A stretch of DNA of 64,000 bases from Paramoeba atlantica (Eukaryota > Discosea). The notes beneath the pieces are model-generated. The model was not told the origin of the DNA. It worked only from the letters and a program-made list of their open reading frames with translations, and did no database searches. Made by a program: the position numbers and the translations under genes. Of this stretch, positions 1 through 9,702 are shown piece after piece. How positions within the stretch are numbered: the stretch's first letter is position 1; the number at the start of each line of letters is the position of its first letter. The DNA lies in the NCBI GenBank assembly GCA_977017575.1, contig CDRNVI010000026.1, positions 186,001 to 250,000 on the forward strand, written 5' to 3'.

Positions 1-860
1 CGCCAATGAAGCAGAACTTCTAGAAATACGGCGAGAGCAGAAGGAAGCAACCCTGCGCTTCTCGAAAAACGCATGGGCTGCAGCCACGGAAACATTAGAA
101 AGACCGACTGACACTTCGTCCACACACCCGTACCCAACGTGCGAAACATTTGAGGTCGTAGAACACTTCTCAAAAATACTGCAACCACCTCTCTCTACCG
201 CTAACCTACCAGACGAATCACAACTAACCAGCCAAAAGTGAACCCTCAAACCTGGGATGACATAACCCCTCAAGAGGTCACGCGCTTCCCTAGCGCGAAG
301 AAATCATCCTCCGCTCCGGTACGAGACGCCATTCAAAACACATCACTGAAAAAGCTGAAGTCGCTGCACGAAGGAATTGCGAAATACTTCAATGACCTAT
401 TACGTTGGAATGTCTGTCCAAAGGAGTGGAAAGCAGCAGTGGTCAAGCTCTTGCACAAGGGGGGGAACCGAATTCTCCGCAGAACTGGCGGCCGATAGCC
501 CTAACATCGTGCCTCGGGAAACTACTACATACAATCATCGCCGCGAGAATAACTGAATACGCCACCACGGAAGGCATTATGGACACAACTATACAGAAAG
601 GCTTCTTACCAAAGCTAGCCGGGTGTGTTGAACACACCGCTGCACTCAGTCACTGCATCCGGCACCCAAAGAAGAATCGTAAGCCTCTCTGTATGGTTCA
701 ATACGACCTGGCAAACGCCTTCGGTTCCGTCCCACATGAAATAATTATCGCAGTACTAAAAAGGGCGCATATCGACCCAGTTATTATCCATTACATCCGA
801 AAGCTCTATGAGAATGCAGAAATACAGCTCAAGCTGGAATCCGGACTTACAGAATCAATC
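1..860 (+). pseudogene. LINE-A reverse transcriptase region, unit 1 copy (interrupted)
   Basis: The piece opens inside the N-terminal half of LINE-A and passes into the reverse transcriptase fingers and palm: PQNWRPIALTS, then KGFLPKLAGCVEH, then YDLANAFGSVPHE (catalytic D of the first palm motif). It aligns by eye with the nearly intact minus-strand copy at 27-32 kb. The frame changes near 238 and again at a G-run near 460, so it is not translatable as one protein. LINE-B interrupts it after 860; the rest of this RT resumes at 8,692. Confidence 0.85.
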
Positions 861-926
861 GTTAACCAATCGTTGAATCCTTTTTCTCTTTTCTACCTCT
901 ACTCTCTCTCTCCCCGGCGCAAGCCC

Positions 927-1658
927 ATGACCAGACGTCGGCGTGGCCACCGGGGATCCAAGGATTCCGATACTGGGATTAACACCCCATCATCCTCGAC
1001 CTCAGGTAGACCTGCTACCACCCCTCTCAGGCGAGGCTCCAGCCCCCACCCCTCCGTAGAGGTGGAGGGGCTGCGCCAGCTCTCCATCGAGGAGCTGAAG
1101 AAGGCGAGCCCGGACTTGGTCGTCCGGGTCAAGGAGCAGCACAAGTCATGTGCCTGCGACTTCTGTGGCCTCCCTTTCGTGCCAACCAGGCGGGACAACC
1201 GCCTGTGTGAGGAGTGCGTTACCCTGCGCTCTCGGCACAGGAACGACGTTAGAGTGCGTGCCTCGACGCAAGCCTCAGGGACCCCTCCACCCAGTCCCAC
1301 GTCTTCCTCTCGATCCTCCCGAGCCAACTCCACAGCCCGCAGGATCCCACGTTCTTCTTCCTCTCGGGGGAGATCCCGGAGCTTTGACCGTACATTTACT
1401 ACGGTCGCCCCCACCCCTATCCTGAGGAAAGCAGCCAACGTTTCCTTCGCTCCTCTCCCCACCCCCGACAGTCGGAGCACGTCATACGCCCGCATCTCGA
1501 CGCCTGGCCTGGCGACCGCCCCCTCCCCCGATCACGTCGGACGCGATGTACAGCGACGCCCCCGCCCCGACGGAGCGTCCGCTGAAACTCCCCACGCTGG
1601 CGCAACAATTCAAGGAGATGGACGCTGTGCGCTTCAAACTCCTTCCCTCCCCTTCTAG
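927..1658 (+). pseudogene. LINE-B N-terminal zinc-finger region
   Basis: The first in-frame ATG after the LINE-A junction opens a basic, Ser/Pro/Arg-rich protein of about 243 residues. In its middle sits CDFCGLPF followed 12 residues later by LCEEC, a C-x2-C...C-x2-C zinc-binding pair. Such fingers in RLE-type LINEs bind target DNA or the element RNA. The last part has slipped frame: another frame continues sensibly (LAQQFKEMDAVRFKLL) to a TGA near 1,706 and then into the next finger region, so this and the following entry were probably one protein. Confidence 0.6.
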
Positions 1659-1755
1659 CTCGGGGCTCCCTCTAGCCCAAACTGGAAGATGATCTGTCTC
1701 TCTGCGTCTCCTCTCGGCCCTACACGCGGAGCACGAGAGGATCTCCCTTGAGGAA

Positions 1756-2301
1756 ATGGAGGCCCGGGCACGCCGTAAGCTGACCCTGGAGGCTGTCAGT
1801 GGTCTGCACGCGGCCCAGAAAGCCATCGAGGATCGCTTTCTTCTGATCAATGCGGGCCATTTGGTCTGCATTGAATGTGGGGTAGCCCAACTCCACCATG
1901 TAGCCCTACAGGCGCACCTAGTAAAGGTGCACGGTCCCAAGTGGCTAAGGAAAGCATATATTGCCCTGCTAAAGGAGCATGCCCCGGAAGCCCTCCTGAT
2001 CAAAACGGAGCGGTACGCCTCCATGATGGCGTACTATGAGGGATTCTGCGCTGAGGAAGCCCGCCTGCGCATGGCCCAGGTCACCACTGTGGCTAAAGGA
2101 CCTCCATGGCCAGTGCCCTCCTTACGCTGCTTCCCTCTCCCCATTCCCAACTCCCCTCCTCCCCCCTCTCCTTTCCCCCCATCTCTACCGGCGGACAGGT
2201 CGGGCGCGTACCCGATACAGGCGAGAGCACCCATTGGGGAAGTCCCGGACAAACCATACGAGCCGGTAGGGGAAGAGGTCCTCAAAATCCTCCTCGACAT
2301 T
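1756..2301 (+). pseudogene. LINE-B C2H2 finger region, split by DNA transposon
   Basis: The first 182 codons contain a classical C2H2-like finger: LVCIECG, then a 12-residue spacer, then HLVKVHG. A proline-rich linker follows. The frame runs to GEEVLKILLDI and is cut there by the Harbinger-like insertion; the same frame resumes after it at 4,925. The element belongs to LINE-B, and the finger is the kind found upstream of RT in R2 and NeSL LINEs. Confidence 0.65.
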
Positions 2302-2660
2302 GGTGAGTATGTAGTTAGTATCTGTAGGTACGTGTGAGTTTCTGTAAATTTCTGTGAGTCGCTGTGGGCTGCTGTGAGTATCTGTGAGTAGCTGTGGGTA
2401 TTTTTTTCCCTCGGAAGAGCCTGAAAGACGAGAAGAGGCACTCAAAAGATCGGTGGTTAAGGAGGTTAGCATATCCATGCTTTCGAAACAGTAAAAGTAA
2501 CAAAAGGTTTGGTCCAAAAGCAATTTAAACAAAGTGAAATTGAAATAGCAAACTGACTGCACCCCAAAAAGAACGGTAATGAAAAGAAGCGGTAATGGAA
2601 TGTTGTTAAATGAATATGCAGTATGATGTCGAGAAATAAGCTTTATTTATTTATTTATAG

Positions 2661-3683
2661 CTACTGAGTATTACTTTCCACGTTTCTTTTCCGAGAGAAG
2701 TACGTAGGTATAGTTGACTGAAACTCCGCGCAAGGACTCCGCGTCGTAGGATTGGGGTACCTTGATGACATGGCCTTGTGCTCCTTGAACTTCTTCACCA
2801 ACAATGCTTTCCCAGCTTCGTTAATAGGTTTATACTTACCCTTTTCTCGATGACGAAGGAACATTTCAACATTCTGAACGATAAGGCAAGAACCAAATGC
2901 ATAGAATAGAGTACAGTTCAGATCTTTGTTCCAATGTTTAAAGGCTGTCCATCGGCCTACCCCATTTGAACTACTGAAAAGGTGCTCTACCCTCGACCGG
3001 TAATGGGCAACCATCTCATTGAATTCGAGTTTTTTGTCAACTTGATCTTCGTAATCTTGCTCTGTTTGACCAAGAAGCCTCTTTAATGGCCATATTTGGG
3101 TCTTAGTAAAAGGACGGATCACTTCTGAGCACCCTTTGAATCCGCCGTCAGCGAGGCACCTTATTTTATGAATTTTAAGAATATCTGTGATTTTCGTGTG
3201 CTCAAGAATGTTGTTGTCAGGGGTGGAACCGGTATAAAGATTTTCGGGGAAGAAACACACATATCCTGAGAATGTGCACCCCACTGCGGCTTTCACGACA
3301 TGATCTGCATACTTGGGCTGAAAACACCTATCCGCGGATCTCACATAAATTGGAACGGTGTCAAGAGCGAGAAGAACATCCTTAGAAAAAAAGTCATCCG
3401 TTGTATTCGCTTCATGTAAGAGAATATCGTCTCGAAAAACTAACCAATTGCCTTGTAGCTCACGGTACAACGTTTCAAAAAATTCAGGAATTTTTGCCCT
3501 GCAAGTGCTTTCAGACCAACCGCGTCCAAATTTTGCGGTTAAGTAGTCTGCAACAGTGTCATAGTGCCCCCCTGTGCGGAGAAACAAAAATGAGGCAAAA
3601 ATTAACTCTTCATCGTAACCAATTTTTCGCAAGTAGTCGTATGTAGCGTGTGTAAGTCCAGAAGGAGAGAGTTCTGAGGGCAT
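2661..3683 (-). CDS. DDE transposase (PIF/Harbinger, DDE_Tnp_4 type)
   Basis: This 340-residue protein catalyses cut-and-paste transposition. A helix-turn-helix-like N-terminus (about 25-75) precedes the catalytic core: D108 in LLALDTVPIY, D179 in CLADGGFKG and E233 in SRVEHLFSSSNG, the DDE spacing and context of DDE_Tnp_4 enzymes. The drawn ATG lies inside a possible intron (3,674-3,830 on the minus strand, GTAAGT to a pyrimidine tract ending CCCTCAG), so the true N-terminus may come from the upstream ORF. The core is uninterrupted. Residue 8 is Ser here and Cys in the unit 2 copy. Confidence 0.85.
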   Translation of the reverse strand: MPSELSPSGLTHATYDYLRKIGYDEELIFASFLFLRTGGHYDTVADYLTAKFGRGWSESTCRAKIPEFFETLYRELQGNWLVFRDDILLHEANTTDDFFSKDVLLALDTVPIYVRSADRCFQPKYADHVVKAAVGCTFSGYVCFFPENLYTGSTPDNNILEHTKITDILKIHKIRCLADGGFKGCSEVIRPFTKTQIWPLKRLLGQTEQDYEDQVDKKLEFNEMVAHYRSRVEHLFSSSNGVGRWTAFKHWNKDLNCTLFYAFGSCLIVQNVEMFLRHREKGKYKPINEAGKALLVKKFKEHKAMSSRYPNPTTRSPCAEFQSTIPTYFSRKRNVESNTQ

Positions 3684-3864
3684 AAAAAAAGAGAAACAAT
3701 GGCAGAAAAGCTATAAATAATACTATGCAGTTGTACCAATTACAATGAACTGTAACTTAAGCTTTATACGCGCAAAATTAATTTGTATCAAAATATTTAT
3801 AAGTGAGCAACCATAAATATCGAAACTTACTTCGTATCCCCTTGTTCCTTTAAACCAACCTTTT

Positions 3865-4524
3865 TTAGAGAGTAATCACTTCAACTTCAGTTTCAATGTT
3901 CAAATTAGCTCTCTTTCTGCTCTTCTGAACATGCAGCAACTTGAAATCTCCATCTTTGGCTTTCGGCAACAAGATTTTCAACGAGCACAGAATGGAGAAA
4001 AGGTCATCCGGCGTTTCTGCGCCGCTGAAAATGGCATCCTTAGCCAAATACAAACGATCACGACGGATTGTATATCCTTCAAGCAGGTCTCCAATCTGAT
4101 CATGGATCATAGCAATTCGTTCTTCCCTTTGCTCCTTAACACTCTTGGCAGCAGTTCCCTTGTAGGTTGTCCAAATGCGGCGCATCGTCTTTGATAGAAC
4201 GGGGACGTCTGCAGAGGGAAGCTCACGACGGAAATATTCGGATACGGAAGTTGCCGCACGGCGATACACTTTCGACTTTCCCACAGTAAAGCTTCGCTGT
4301 ATAATGCAAAGTACTTGGGACACAAGTGCGAATGTCAACTTCCGTTGGCATACTGTCCACCCTTCGTAGACACAGCATGCTTCCTGGACTCTCTTTTGGT
4401 CCAACCCACGCTTGGCACACTTTGCCACAACTTCAGGACCTAAGGTTTGATGATCTTGCGGCTTATTGCAAGAGAGGCAAATGTTGCAGCGAACAGGCAC
4501 GCAAAACTCGAGCAATGGCCGCAC
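3865..4524 (-). CDS. Accessory protein of the Harbinger-like transposon
   Basis: This frame of about 219 residues begins at a GTG and has a cysteine cluster, CVPVRCNICLSC, at its start and a basic, helix-rich remainder ending near TEVEVITL. Other frames just upstream (4,525-4,660) hold further Cys pairs (HCFHC, CLDCG, CGHC), so the N-terminus is broken or spliced. Harbinger elements usually carry a second DNA-binding protein (Myb-like); this zinc-binding one could play that role or be a first exon of the transposase, whose frame phase matches although stops intervene. Confidence 0.55.
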   Translation of the reverse strand: MRPLLEFCVPVRCNICLSCNKPQDHQTLGPEVVAKCAKRGLDQKRVQEACCVYEGWTVCQRKLTFALVSQVLCIIQRSFTVGKSKVYRRAATSVSEYFRRELPSADVPVLSKTMRRIWTTYKGTAAKSVKEQREERIAMIHDQIGDLLEGYTIRRDRLYLAKDAIFSGAETPDDLFSILCSLKILLPKAKDGDFKLLHVQKSRKRANLNIETEVEVITL

Positions 4525-4924
4525 ATTTCAAGTGAGGTGCATTCCTCATTAGTGTGCTCGTTGCCGCAATCAAGGCAAGAGGAAGGAGTCCGAGCACGGA
4601 ACTAAGTAACCTTATCGCAGTGAAAACAGTGCAAACGCACATAAAGTTCAGCCATCACTTATGATTAAGAAAAACTTCAAGAAAAACGTTTAGCAGAAGA
4701 TAAACTCTATTCCTATACTAAATGACTTTAGAACACAAGGTCTACAACACTGAGTATAAATCTGCTTTACCATTTTTATTTCTGTCAAAAAAGCCGAAAA
4801 ACAAAAACCGAAAGTCACAAAGGAATAGCAAAAAGTTTGAGTACCTGTAGATTTCTGTGAATCGCTGTGAGTCGCTGTGAGTATTTTTTTGCGACAAAAA
4901 ATGGCGATCTAGAGACTCACCATT

Positions 4925-5152
4925 GGCCCCGAGCGCCTGGGTCATACAGTGTATAGTCATCCCCTGCCCGCCCGAACGCTCGTTTCAAGCTGCTTTAAGA
5001 ATTGTGGGCAACACTTTAGGGGTCCCCGGAGAGAGCCTGCTGCTGAAGGACATTTCCGGCGAAGCTACCCCCATCACCGACTGGGAAGGGCTGGACAGAG
5101 CGCAAAGAGTCGCGGTCAGCCTCACCCTTCCCCCCTTTCCCCCAGGGCCTAG
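4925..5152 (+). pseudogene. LINE-B ORF continuation after the Harbinger insertion
   Basis: This is in the same frame as 1,756-2,301 once the transposon and one ATT are removed. It reads GPERLGHTVYSHPLPAR and continues about 70 residues to a stop at SPLSPRA. No domain is recognisable. Two frames overlap here, and the other (from 4,923) has similar length, so a frameshift inside this stretch is likely. Confidence 0.5.
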
Positions 5153-5170
5153 CGATGGGGCCAAGTCAAG

Positions 5171-6145
5171 GTGTATGACGGGACACACCATGGCATGGTC
5201 TCCGCCCCAGGGGTGAGTGCGGCGCACGACATCCCCGCCGGTCTGAACGAGGTCCTGGGTATCCCCCGGATCATGACCGGTGCCTGGGAGCCCCGCAAAT
5301 ACGAAGAAGGGCTCCTTTGGTGTTTCCTTCCCACAGAAACCCTGGTAAGCGAAACGGGCTGTACCACCCGTGTTGTTCAATGCAACCTCCGCAGAGGCTG
5401 TATCGAGGCAAACCCAGGTCCTCGGTCTAAGACGAGGAGGGCCCGGAGGGAGACCCAAAATGTCCTTACACCCGGCGCTACAACCCCTACCCCGGGTGGG
5501 GTAGGTACTATTATGGAGGGAATCGGGGCCTCTACATCTCCTCGTAGCTCCTCCCGTCAGGAATGCGAGTGCCCCACCTCTCCTCCGCCGCCTTACCCCC
5601 ATCTAGCTGGGACGGACCCCCCCTACGAGGCCCCCAGTGTCACGCCCCCCAATACCCAAGGCGCGGTGACGGAGCAGGGTGACATCACGCCCTACCCGGA
5701 CAGCCTGGCACAGCTCCTTGAAAGGGGCTCGCTGCGTACCCTATACGCAGTTCAATACCCTGCCTGGATGGACTACACTAAGTCTGTGTGTAGCAACTTC
5801 CTGGGGAAGTCGTATGAAGGCAAAATTAAGATCGCCTGGGATCTACTCCTCGGGGTTAAATGGTTTCTGTTTTTCCCCGAGGACAAACTGTCCCAAAGGC
5901 AGCTGGCTAGGGAGCTTCGCAAACGGGCTCACCTCGAGGGGTCGGAAACCATAGCTCCGATCCCCCTCCCCACCGACAGCTTCCCCCGATCCGTCATCAA
6001 ACGGGTAATAGAGCTGATTCGGGCGGGGGCTTTTTCCATGGCGGCCAAAATTTTGGAAGCCCCCTCGATCCACCGGCAAATCCGGCCACGGCGGGGGAAC
6101 AGGCGAGGAGGTCCATCATCCGGTCACCCCCAAATTTGTCTATGA
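5171..6145 (+). pseudogene. LINE-B linker region with 2A-like motif
   Basis: The 324-codon open frame lies between the finger region and the RT. Residues 76-84 read GCIEANPGP (5,396-5,422), close to the 2A ribosome-skipping consensus D-V/I-E-x-N-P-G-P but with Cys for the leading Asp. A Pro/Thr-rich linker follows and then a helical segment (about 190-300) ahead of the RT. The frame shifts into the RT N-terminus at the end. No known domain is recognised outside the 2A-like site. Confidence 0.6.
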
Positions 6146-6807
6146 CAAAGTCATACATGGACCCCTCCCGTCGGCGGCGGATGTTGCCCGGAAGGCAACA
6201 AGCCTGGCGCCGCTTAGAGCGCCAGGCCCGTCCGGATGGACAAAGGAACTCCTGGTCCCCATCCTTCAGGAGGACGACCCGAGAGACGTGGTCACTTGGA
6301 TCATCCAAGGGATCCTAACCAACTCCCCCCCCCACGATGAGGGATTTTCTCACTGGAGCAAACCTCAAGCTTTTCCATAAGCCTGGGGCCCCGGTGGGAC
6401 ATCACTCATCCTACAGGCCCATAGCCATGTGGGAGGTCCTACTGAAGCTCGCGGGGCTACTGGCCCTCGAGCAGGTCAGGGACCATCTCCCAGCAGTGTT
6501 TCAGGGCCTTCAATTTGGAGCCCAATACACCCAAGGCTGTGAGCATGTCATATACGAGATGAGAGATCACTTTCGTGACAGGCCCGACGAGGTGGTCGTG
6601 GCGGCCGACTTGGAAAATGCTTTCAACAGCATTTCACGCGAGGCCATTTTCCGCGCCCTAAAAAGGTACCCTAACGTATCCCCAATGATAGGGATCTCCC
6701 TTTTCGGGTACGGGACCCCTAGTAAACTCCACCTGGGGGAGGGGATATCCCTAGCTCCCGGGGGGTCAAACAAGGGGACCCGATGGCGTCCATCCTGTTC
6801 GCCTTAG
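6100..6807 (+). pseudogene. LINE-B reverse transcriptase, N-terminal part
   Basis: The RT begins with LRAPGPSGWTKELL (about 6,215-6,245), a common LINE RT entry motif. It continues in a second frame as HHSSYRPIAMWEVLLK and VAADLENAFNSISREAIF, which carries the first catalytic Asp. A slip in the G-run near 6,757 moves the reading to the next frame, where VKQGDPMASILF follows. The enzyme would copy element RNA at the nicked target. As it stands the coding sequence is in at least three frames. Confidence 0.8.
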
Positions 6808-8231
6808 GGATTCTGGGGGCCATCTCGGCCGTGGCAGCCAAATACTCGGGTTGCCTTAAGCTATGGGCATATCTCGACGATATAACCATAGCCGCGGAAC
6901 CCGAGGTGTGCGTTAAGGCCCTTGGCTCCTTGGAAGAGGAGATCAAGTTTTTGGGCTTAAAGCTCAACATGGCCAAGTACAAGGTGGCTACCCGCCACCG
7001 GGGACTGTCTTCGGCTTTCTCGGGGAGCCGGATGCAACACGGTCCGGGGGGACTGAAACTTCTGGGGGCGTACATTGGCGCCTCGGAAGCGCGGGAAGAG
7101 GAATGGGTCCTCTCCAAGGTCCCCAAGGTCACTAATTTCTTGGGTAAACTCAAGGATTTACCCAGACAGTGCGCCCTCCCTCTCCTCCGCCTTTGCGGGA
7201 ACCCCCGGTGGAACCACATAGTTCGCACGCACGAACCGGGGGTGACCAAAAAGGCGAACCTGCAGGTGGACGCGGCCATCACCGCATGCTCCGAAGCTCT
7301 TATCGGGGGGATGGGTGCAATGGGAACGACGCCGTTCGTAAATAAACTTTTTACGGCGGACTTCCTGGACACCATCCCCTTCGAAGACAAAGCGGAGGAC
7401 ATGCAGGCAAGAGCAGTCAAGGCCTTACAAGGCCAGCCCCCCGGCACCCCAGCCAGGGAGCAGAGACGCGCCTATTGGGCGGCTGCTCTGGACGAGGCAC
7501 CGTTGGCCACGCATCTGGTCTGCATGCGCCAGATACAGAACATCCACTCGTCCAAGTGGATGAATGCGTGGCCGAACAGGCCGGAGTACTACATGCGGGA
7601 TCCCGAATGGGAGACCGCCGCTAGACTCCGGTACCTGGTGGCCCCCACCTCCGAACCAGAAATCGAATGTGTGTGTGGCGCGGCCCTCAAAAATGAGGAG
7701 TTCTGCGTCCACGCCATGAATTGTAAAAAGGTTCGGGGGAAGACACAAGCCTCTCGCCACAAGGGGGTCAAGGAAACTTTCCGCAACCTACTAATCCAGT
7801 ACGGATTCTCCCCAGACCTAGTCGAACCTAGATTCGACAACGGTCGGGGACCGGACATTTGTTTCCTTTTGGGGCGGAAACTAGTCCTAGTGGACGTGAC
7901 GGTGGTAAACCCACTGGCCCCGTCCTACGTGGATAGGGAGGCAGCTGAGCCCTCCTTCACCGTGAGGCAGGCAGAGCGTCTCAAAAGGCGCACTCACGAG
8001 GAAATGGCGGGGGCCAGGGAGATGGATTTCTTCCCTTTGGCCTTCACCACGTACGGTGTCCCCGGCCCCGAGACCCTCCAGTTTCTAAATCTGGTCGCTC
8101 GGAAGGCCACCGGCGAGAAGAATGGTTGCCTCAGCCATTTTATCATGGCTATCGGGGTAGCCATCCAAAAAGGGAACGCCCAGATAGCGCATGCCGCAGT
8201 ACAAAACTGGTACCGTAGGGGCGTGCGCTAA
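6783..8231 (+). pseudogene. LINE-B RT C-terminal part, zinc knuckle and RLE endonuclease
   Basis: This open frame of 482 codons starts inside RT at DPMASILFALG. YLDD at 30-33 is the catalytic palm motif. A Cys/His knuckle (C296, C298, H310, C314) is followed by a restriction-like endonuclease signature: P357-D358 and, 12 residues later, D371 in LVLVDVTVVNP. This is the R2-type endonuclease arrangement, which nicks the target for first-strand priming. It ends NWYRRGVR. The part from YLDD to the stop is unbroken, so the 5' half decayed first or this copy is recent. Confidence 0.85.
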
Positions 8232-8681
8232 TGGGCTCGGGGGACGACAAAAAAAACGGAACGCGCGAATGGTTGGGGAGCCACCTGCAGTCCGGGTGAA
8301 ACGAAGCTGAGGGAGACCTTACCCTCCCTGAAAAGTTGAAAAGTTGGGTAGGGGAAAGTAGGAAAGTAAATAGAAAGGTGGGAAAAGTATGTCAAGAGGT
8401 GAAAAAGTGAGAGAAAGAGGAGAAAGAGAGTAAAAAATTTTCTATGTGAAGAGGTGAGAAAGTGAGAGAGAAAGTGGAGAAAGAGAGAAAAAGTTTCTTT
8501 ATTTGCATAAAAACAAAGTAAAAAATAAAGCTACAACATGTGAAATGGCTAATTTGATTGCTTGTTTACAAATCATATACCCCCCCAATGGACCTACTTG
8601 GTTCGTCTACTGGGTAAAAATATAGATGCAATGCGGCGTTTTACATTTCTCCCCCCTATTAATTGCAAAAAAAAGGAAAAA
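8232..8681 (+). other. LINE-B 3' UTR and tail
   Basis: About 450 bp of non-coding sequence: a GC-rich block containing GGAACGCGCGAATGG, a GGGAGACCTTACCCTCCC hairpin-like palindrome, a purine-rich GA tract (8,340-8,500), and an end reading CTACTGGGTAAAAATATAG ... CCCCCCTATTAATTGC plus A8. The same end is found at 42,278 and 62,978 on the opposite strand, which defines the LINE-B 3' terminus. Confidence 0.7.
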
Positions 8682-8691
8682 AGAACCAATC

Positions 8692-9702
8692 AACGTACAT
8701 ATTGGAGTACTCCAGGGCGACGCGCTTTCACGAATTTTATTTAACCTTGTGATGTTACGTTCGCAAGGCACGCTTTGTGATGTTGACACTACCTTGTGAT
8801 GTTACGTTCGCAAGGCACGCCCCACTTTCGGATACCATGACGGCCAGGACACCCATTTCTGCAAAGCGTTTGCCGACGACGTGACTTTCCTTATGCAAAC
8901 TCCGACGCATGCACAAAAAGTCGCTGAAATCTTCGAAACTGCGCTCTCTTCCCTACTTATGAAGCCTAACACCTCAAAATGTCGCGTCTACTGCTTGGCA
9001 CACACCGTGGATTCACTACGCTCTCTCCTAAGCTCTCTCCTAAGCGATCTCTCTAAAAAAAATCACCCTTTTTTTTGACCCGGCTACTTATGCGCAATTT
9101 TAGGCCAAAACCTGGTTGCGTTTAAGTGGGGGGGACAGTAGTCACACAACACGTATTAGAACGGCGCATGGAATGGGAGCAAACTCTTGACTCCGCACAC
9201 CACCACAGACCCGCTATCCTCGCAGCCGACCGACTTCATGGCAGACAGAGCGCCAGAGCATGGGTCCGCCGATACACCGAAAACGAGCTGATAGCTGAGT
9301 ATCGTCGCCGCGCTCCCGTCGCCGCTAAATGGTTTAGTGAGGAGACAGATGCTGAGTTAGCTGAGGATTTTGCGCGAGCTCTGCACAATATACATGGAAA
9401 AGAACTCTCTCGGTTTACCTCGATGGTCATGATCAGTTACGCCCCTCCGAGCCTAGCTAACTCACGTGCATGGGGGAAGGCTGATGGACACGTCATCTGT
9501 CCGATCTGTCGTGAAAGGAAGCAAACCTTACGACATGTCCTAACCAGCTGTACAACATCTCTCTTACAAGGCCGTTATACATACCGACACAATATGATTC
9601 TGAAGGTCCTACTAGACACGCTTCGAAGTTGGTCACATACGAGCAATGTATTTTGATCTACCTGGCAACCCCTCCGAGGAGCACCCACCATCATGGCTAG
9701 CA
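8692..9702 (+). pseudogene. LINE-A RT end and C-terminal domain, unit 1 copy, truncated
   Basis: The LINE-A RT resumes with INVHIGVLQGDALSRILFN and later AFADDVTFL (catalytic palm). A 27-bp piece with CTTGTGATGTTACGTTCG is duplicated at about 8,739 and 8,791, breaking the frame. The largest open piece (9,126-9,656) carries the CPICRERKQTLRHVLTSC knuckle and RYTYRHN. The gene is cut at 9,702 by the duplication junction, just before the endonuclease that survives in unit 2. Confidence 0.8.

Larger units (their letters stand above)
2302..4921 (-). mobile_element. PIF/Harbinger-like DNA transposon, 2,620 bp, unit 1 copy
   Basis: The ends read GGTGAGT at the left and ACTCACC at the right, a short terminal inverted repeat. 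The same 3-bp target duplication, ATT, lies at 2,299-2,301 and 4,922-4,924. Deleting the element plus one ATT rejoins the LINE-B frame (..LLDI then GPERLGH..). Both ends carry subterminal clusters of CTGTGAGT-type repeats, likely transposase binding sites. Two minus-strand ORFs lie inside. Both the 3-bp duplication and a two-protein layout fit PIF/Harbinger, although ATT is not the usual TWA. Confidence 0.8.
861..8681 (+). mobile_element. LINE-B non-LTR retrotransposon (RLE type), unit 1 copy, nested in LINE-A
   Basis: A 10-bp target duplication, AGAATCAATC (851-860) and AGAACCAATC (8,682-8,691), brackets the element with one mismatch. Removing it restores LINE-A spacing up to its VLQGD motif, matching the other LINE-A copy residue for residue in length. 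The element itself is about 5.2 kb without the nested 2.6-kb DNA transposon. Order: short 5' leader, zinc-finger region, 2A-like motif, RT with YLDD, zinc knuckle, restriction-like endonuclease, purine-rich 3' UTR, A-rich tail. It carries several frame breaks and is inactive as read. The architecture places it near the R2/NeSL/CRE-type elements; the exact clade is not decided. Confidence 0.85.
1..9702 (+). repeat. Tandem segmental duplication, unit 1 (3' part only)
   Basis: This stretch matches 16,396-26,097 base for base wherever I compared it, at a constant offset of 16,395. The only difference I found is G at 3,661 against C at 20,056. Unit 1 begins outside the window. It ends at 9,702, where LINE-A sequence stops abruptly and mariner sequence begins, whereas unit 2 continues naturally through LINE-A at the matching place. 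The simplest reading is a head-to-tail duplication joined at 9,702/9,703. An assembly duplication is the main alternative. Confidence 0.9.

Noticed and set aside
899-1495. 198-codon minus-strand frame in LINE-B
   Set aside because: Antisense of the Ser/Pro/Arg-rich finger region; no domain.
6719-7447. 242-codon minus-strand frame inside LINE-B
   Set aside because: Antisense shadow of the RT/endonuclease coding frame; no domain, and GC-rich coding DNA commonly opens such frames.
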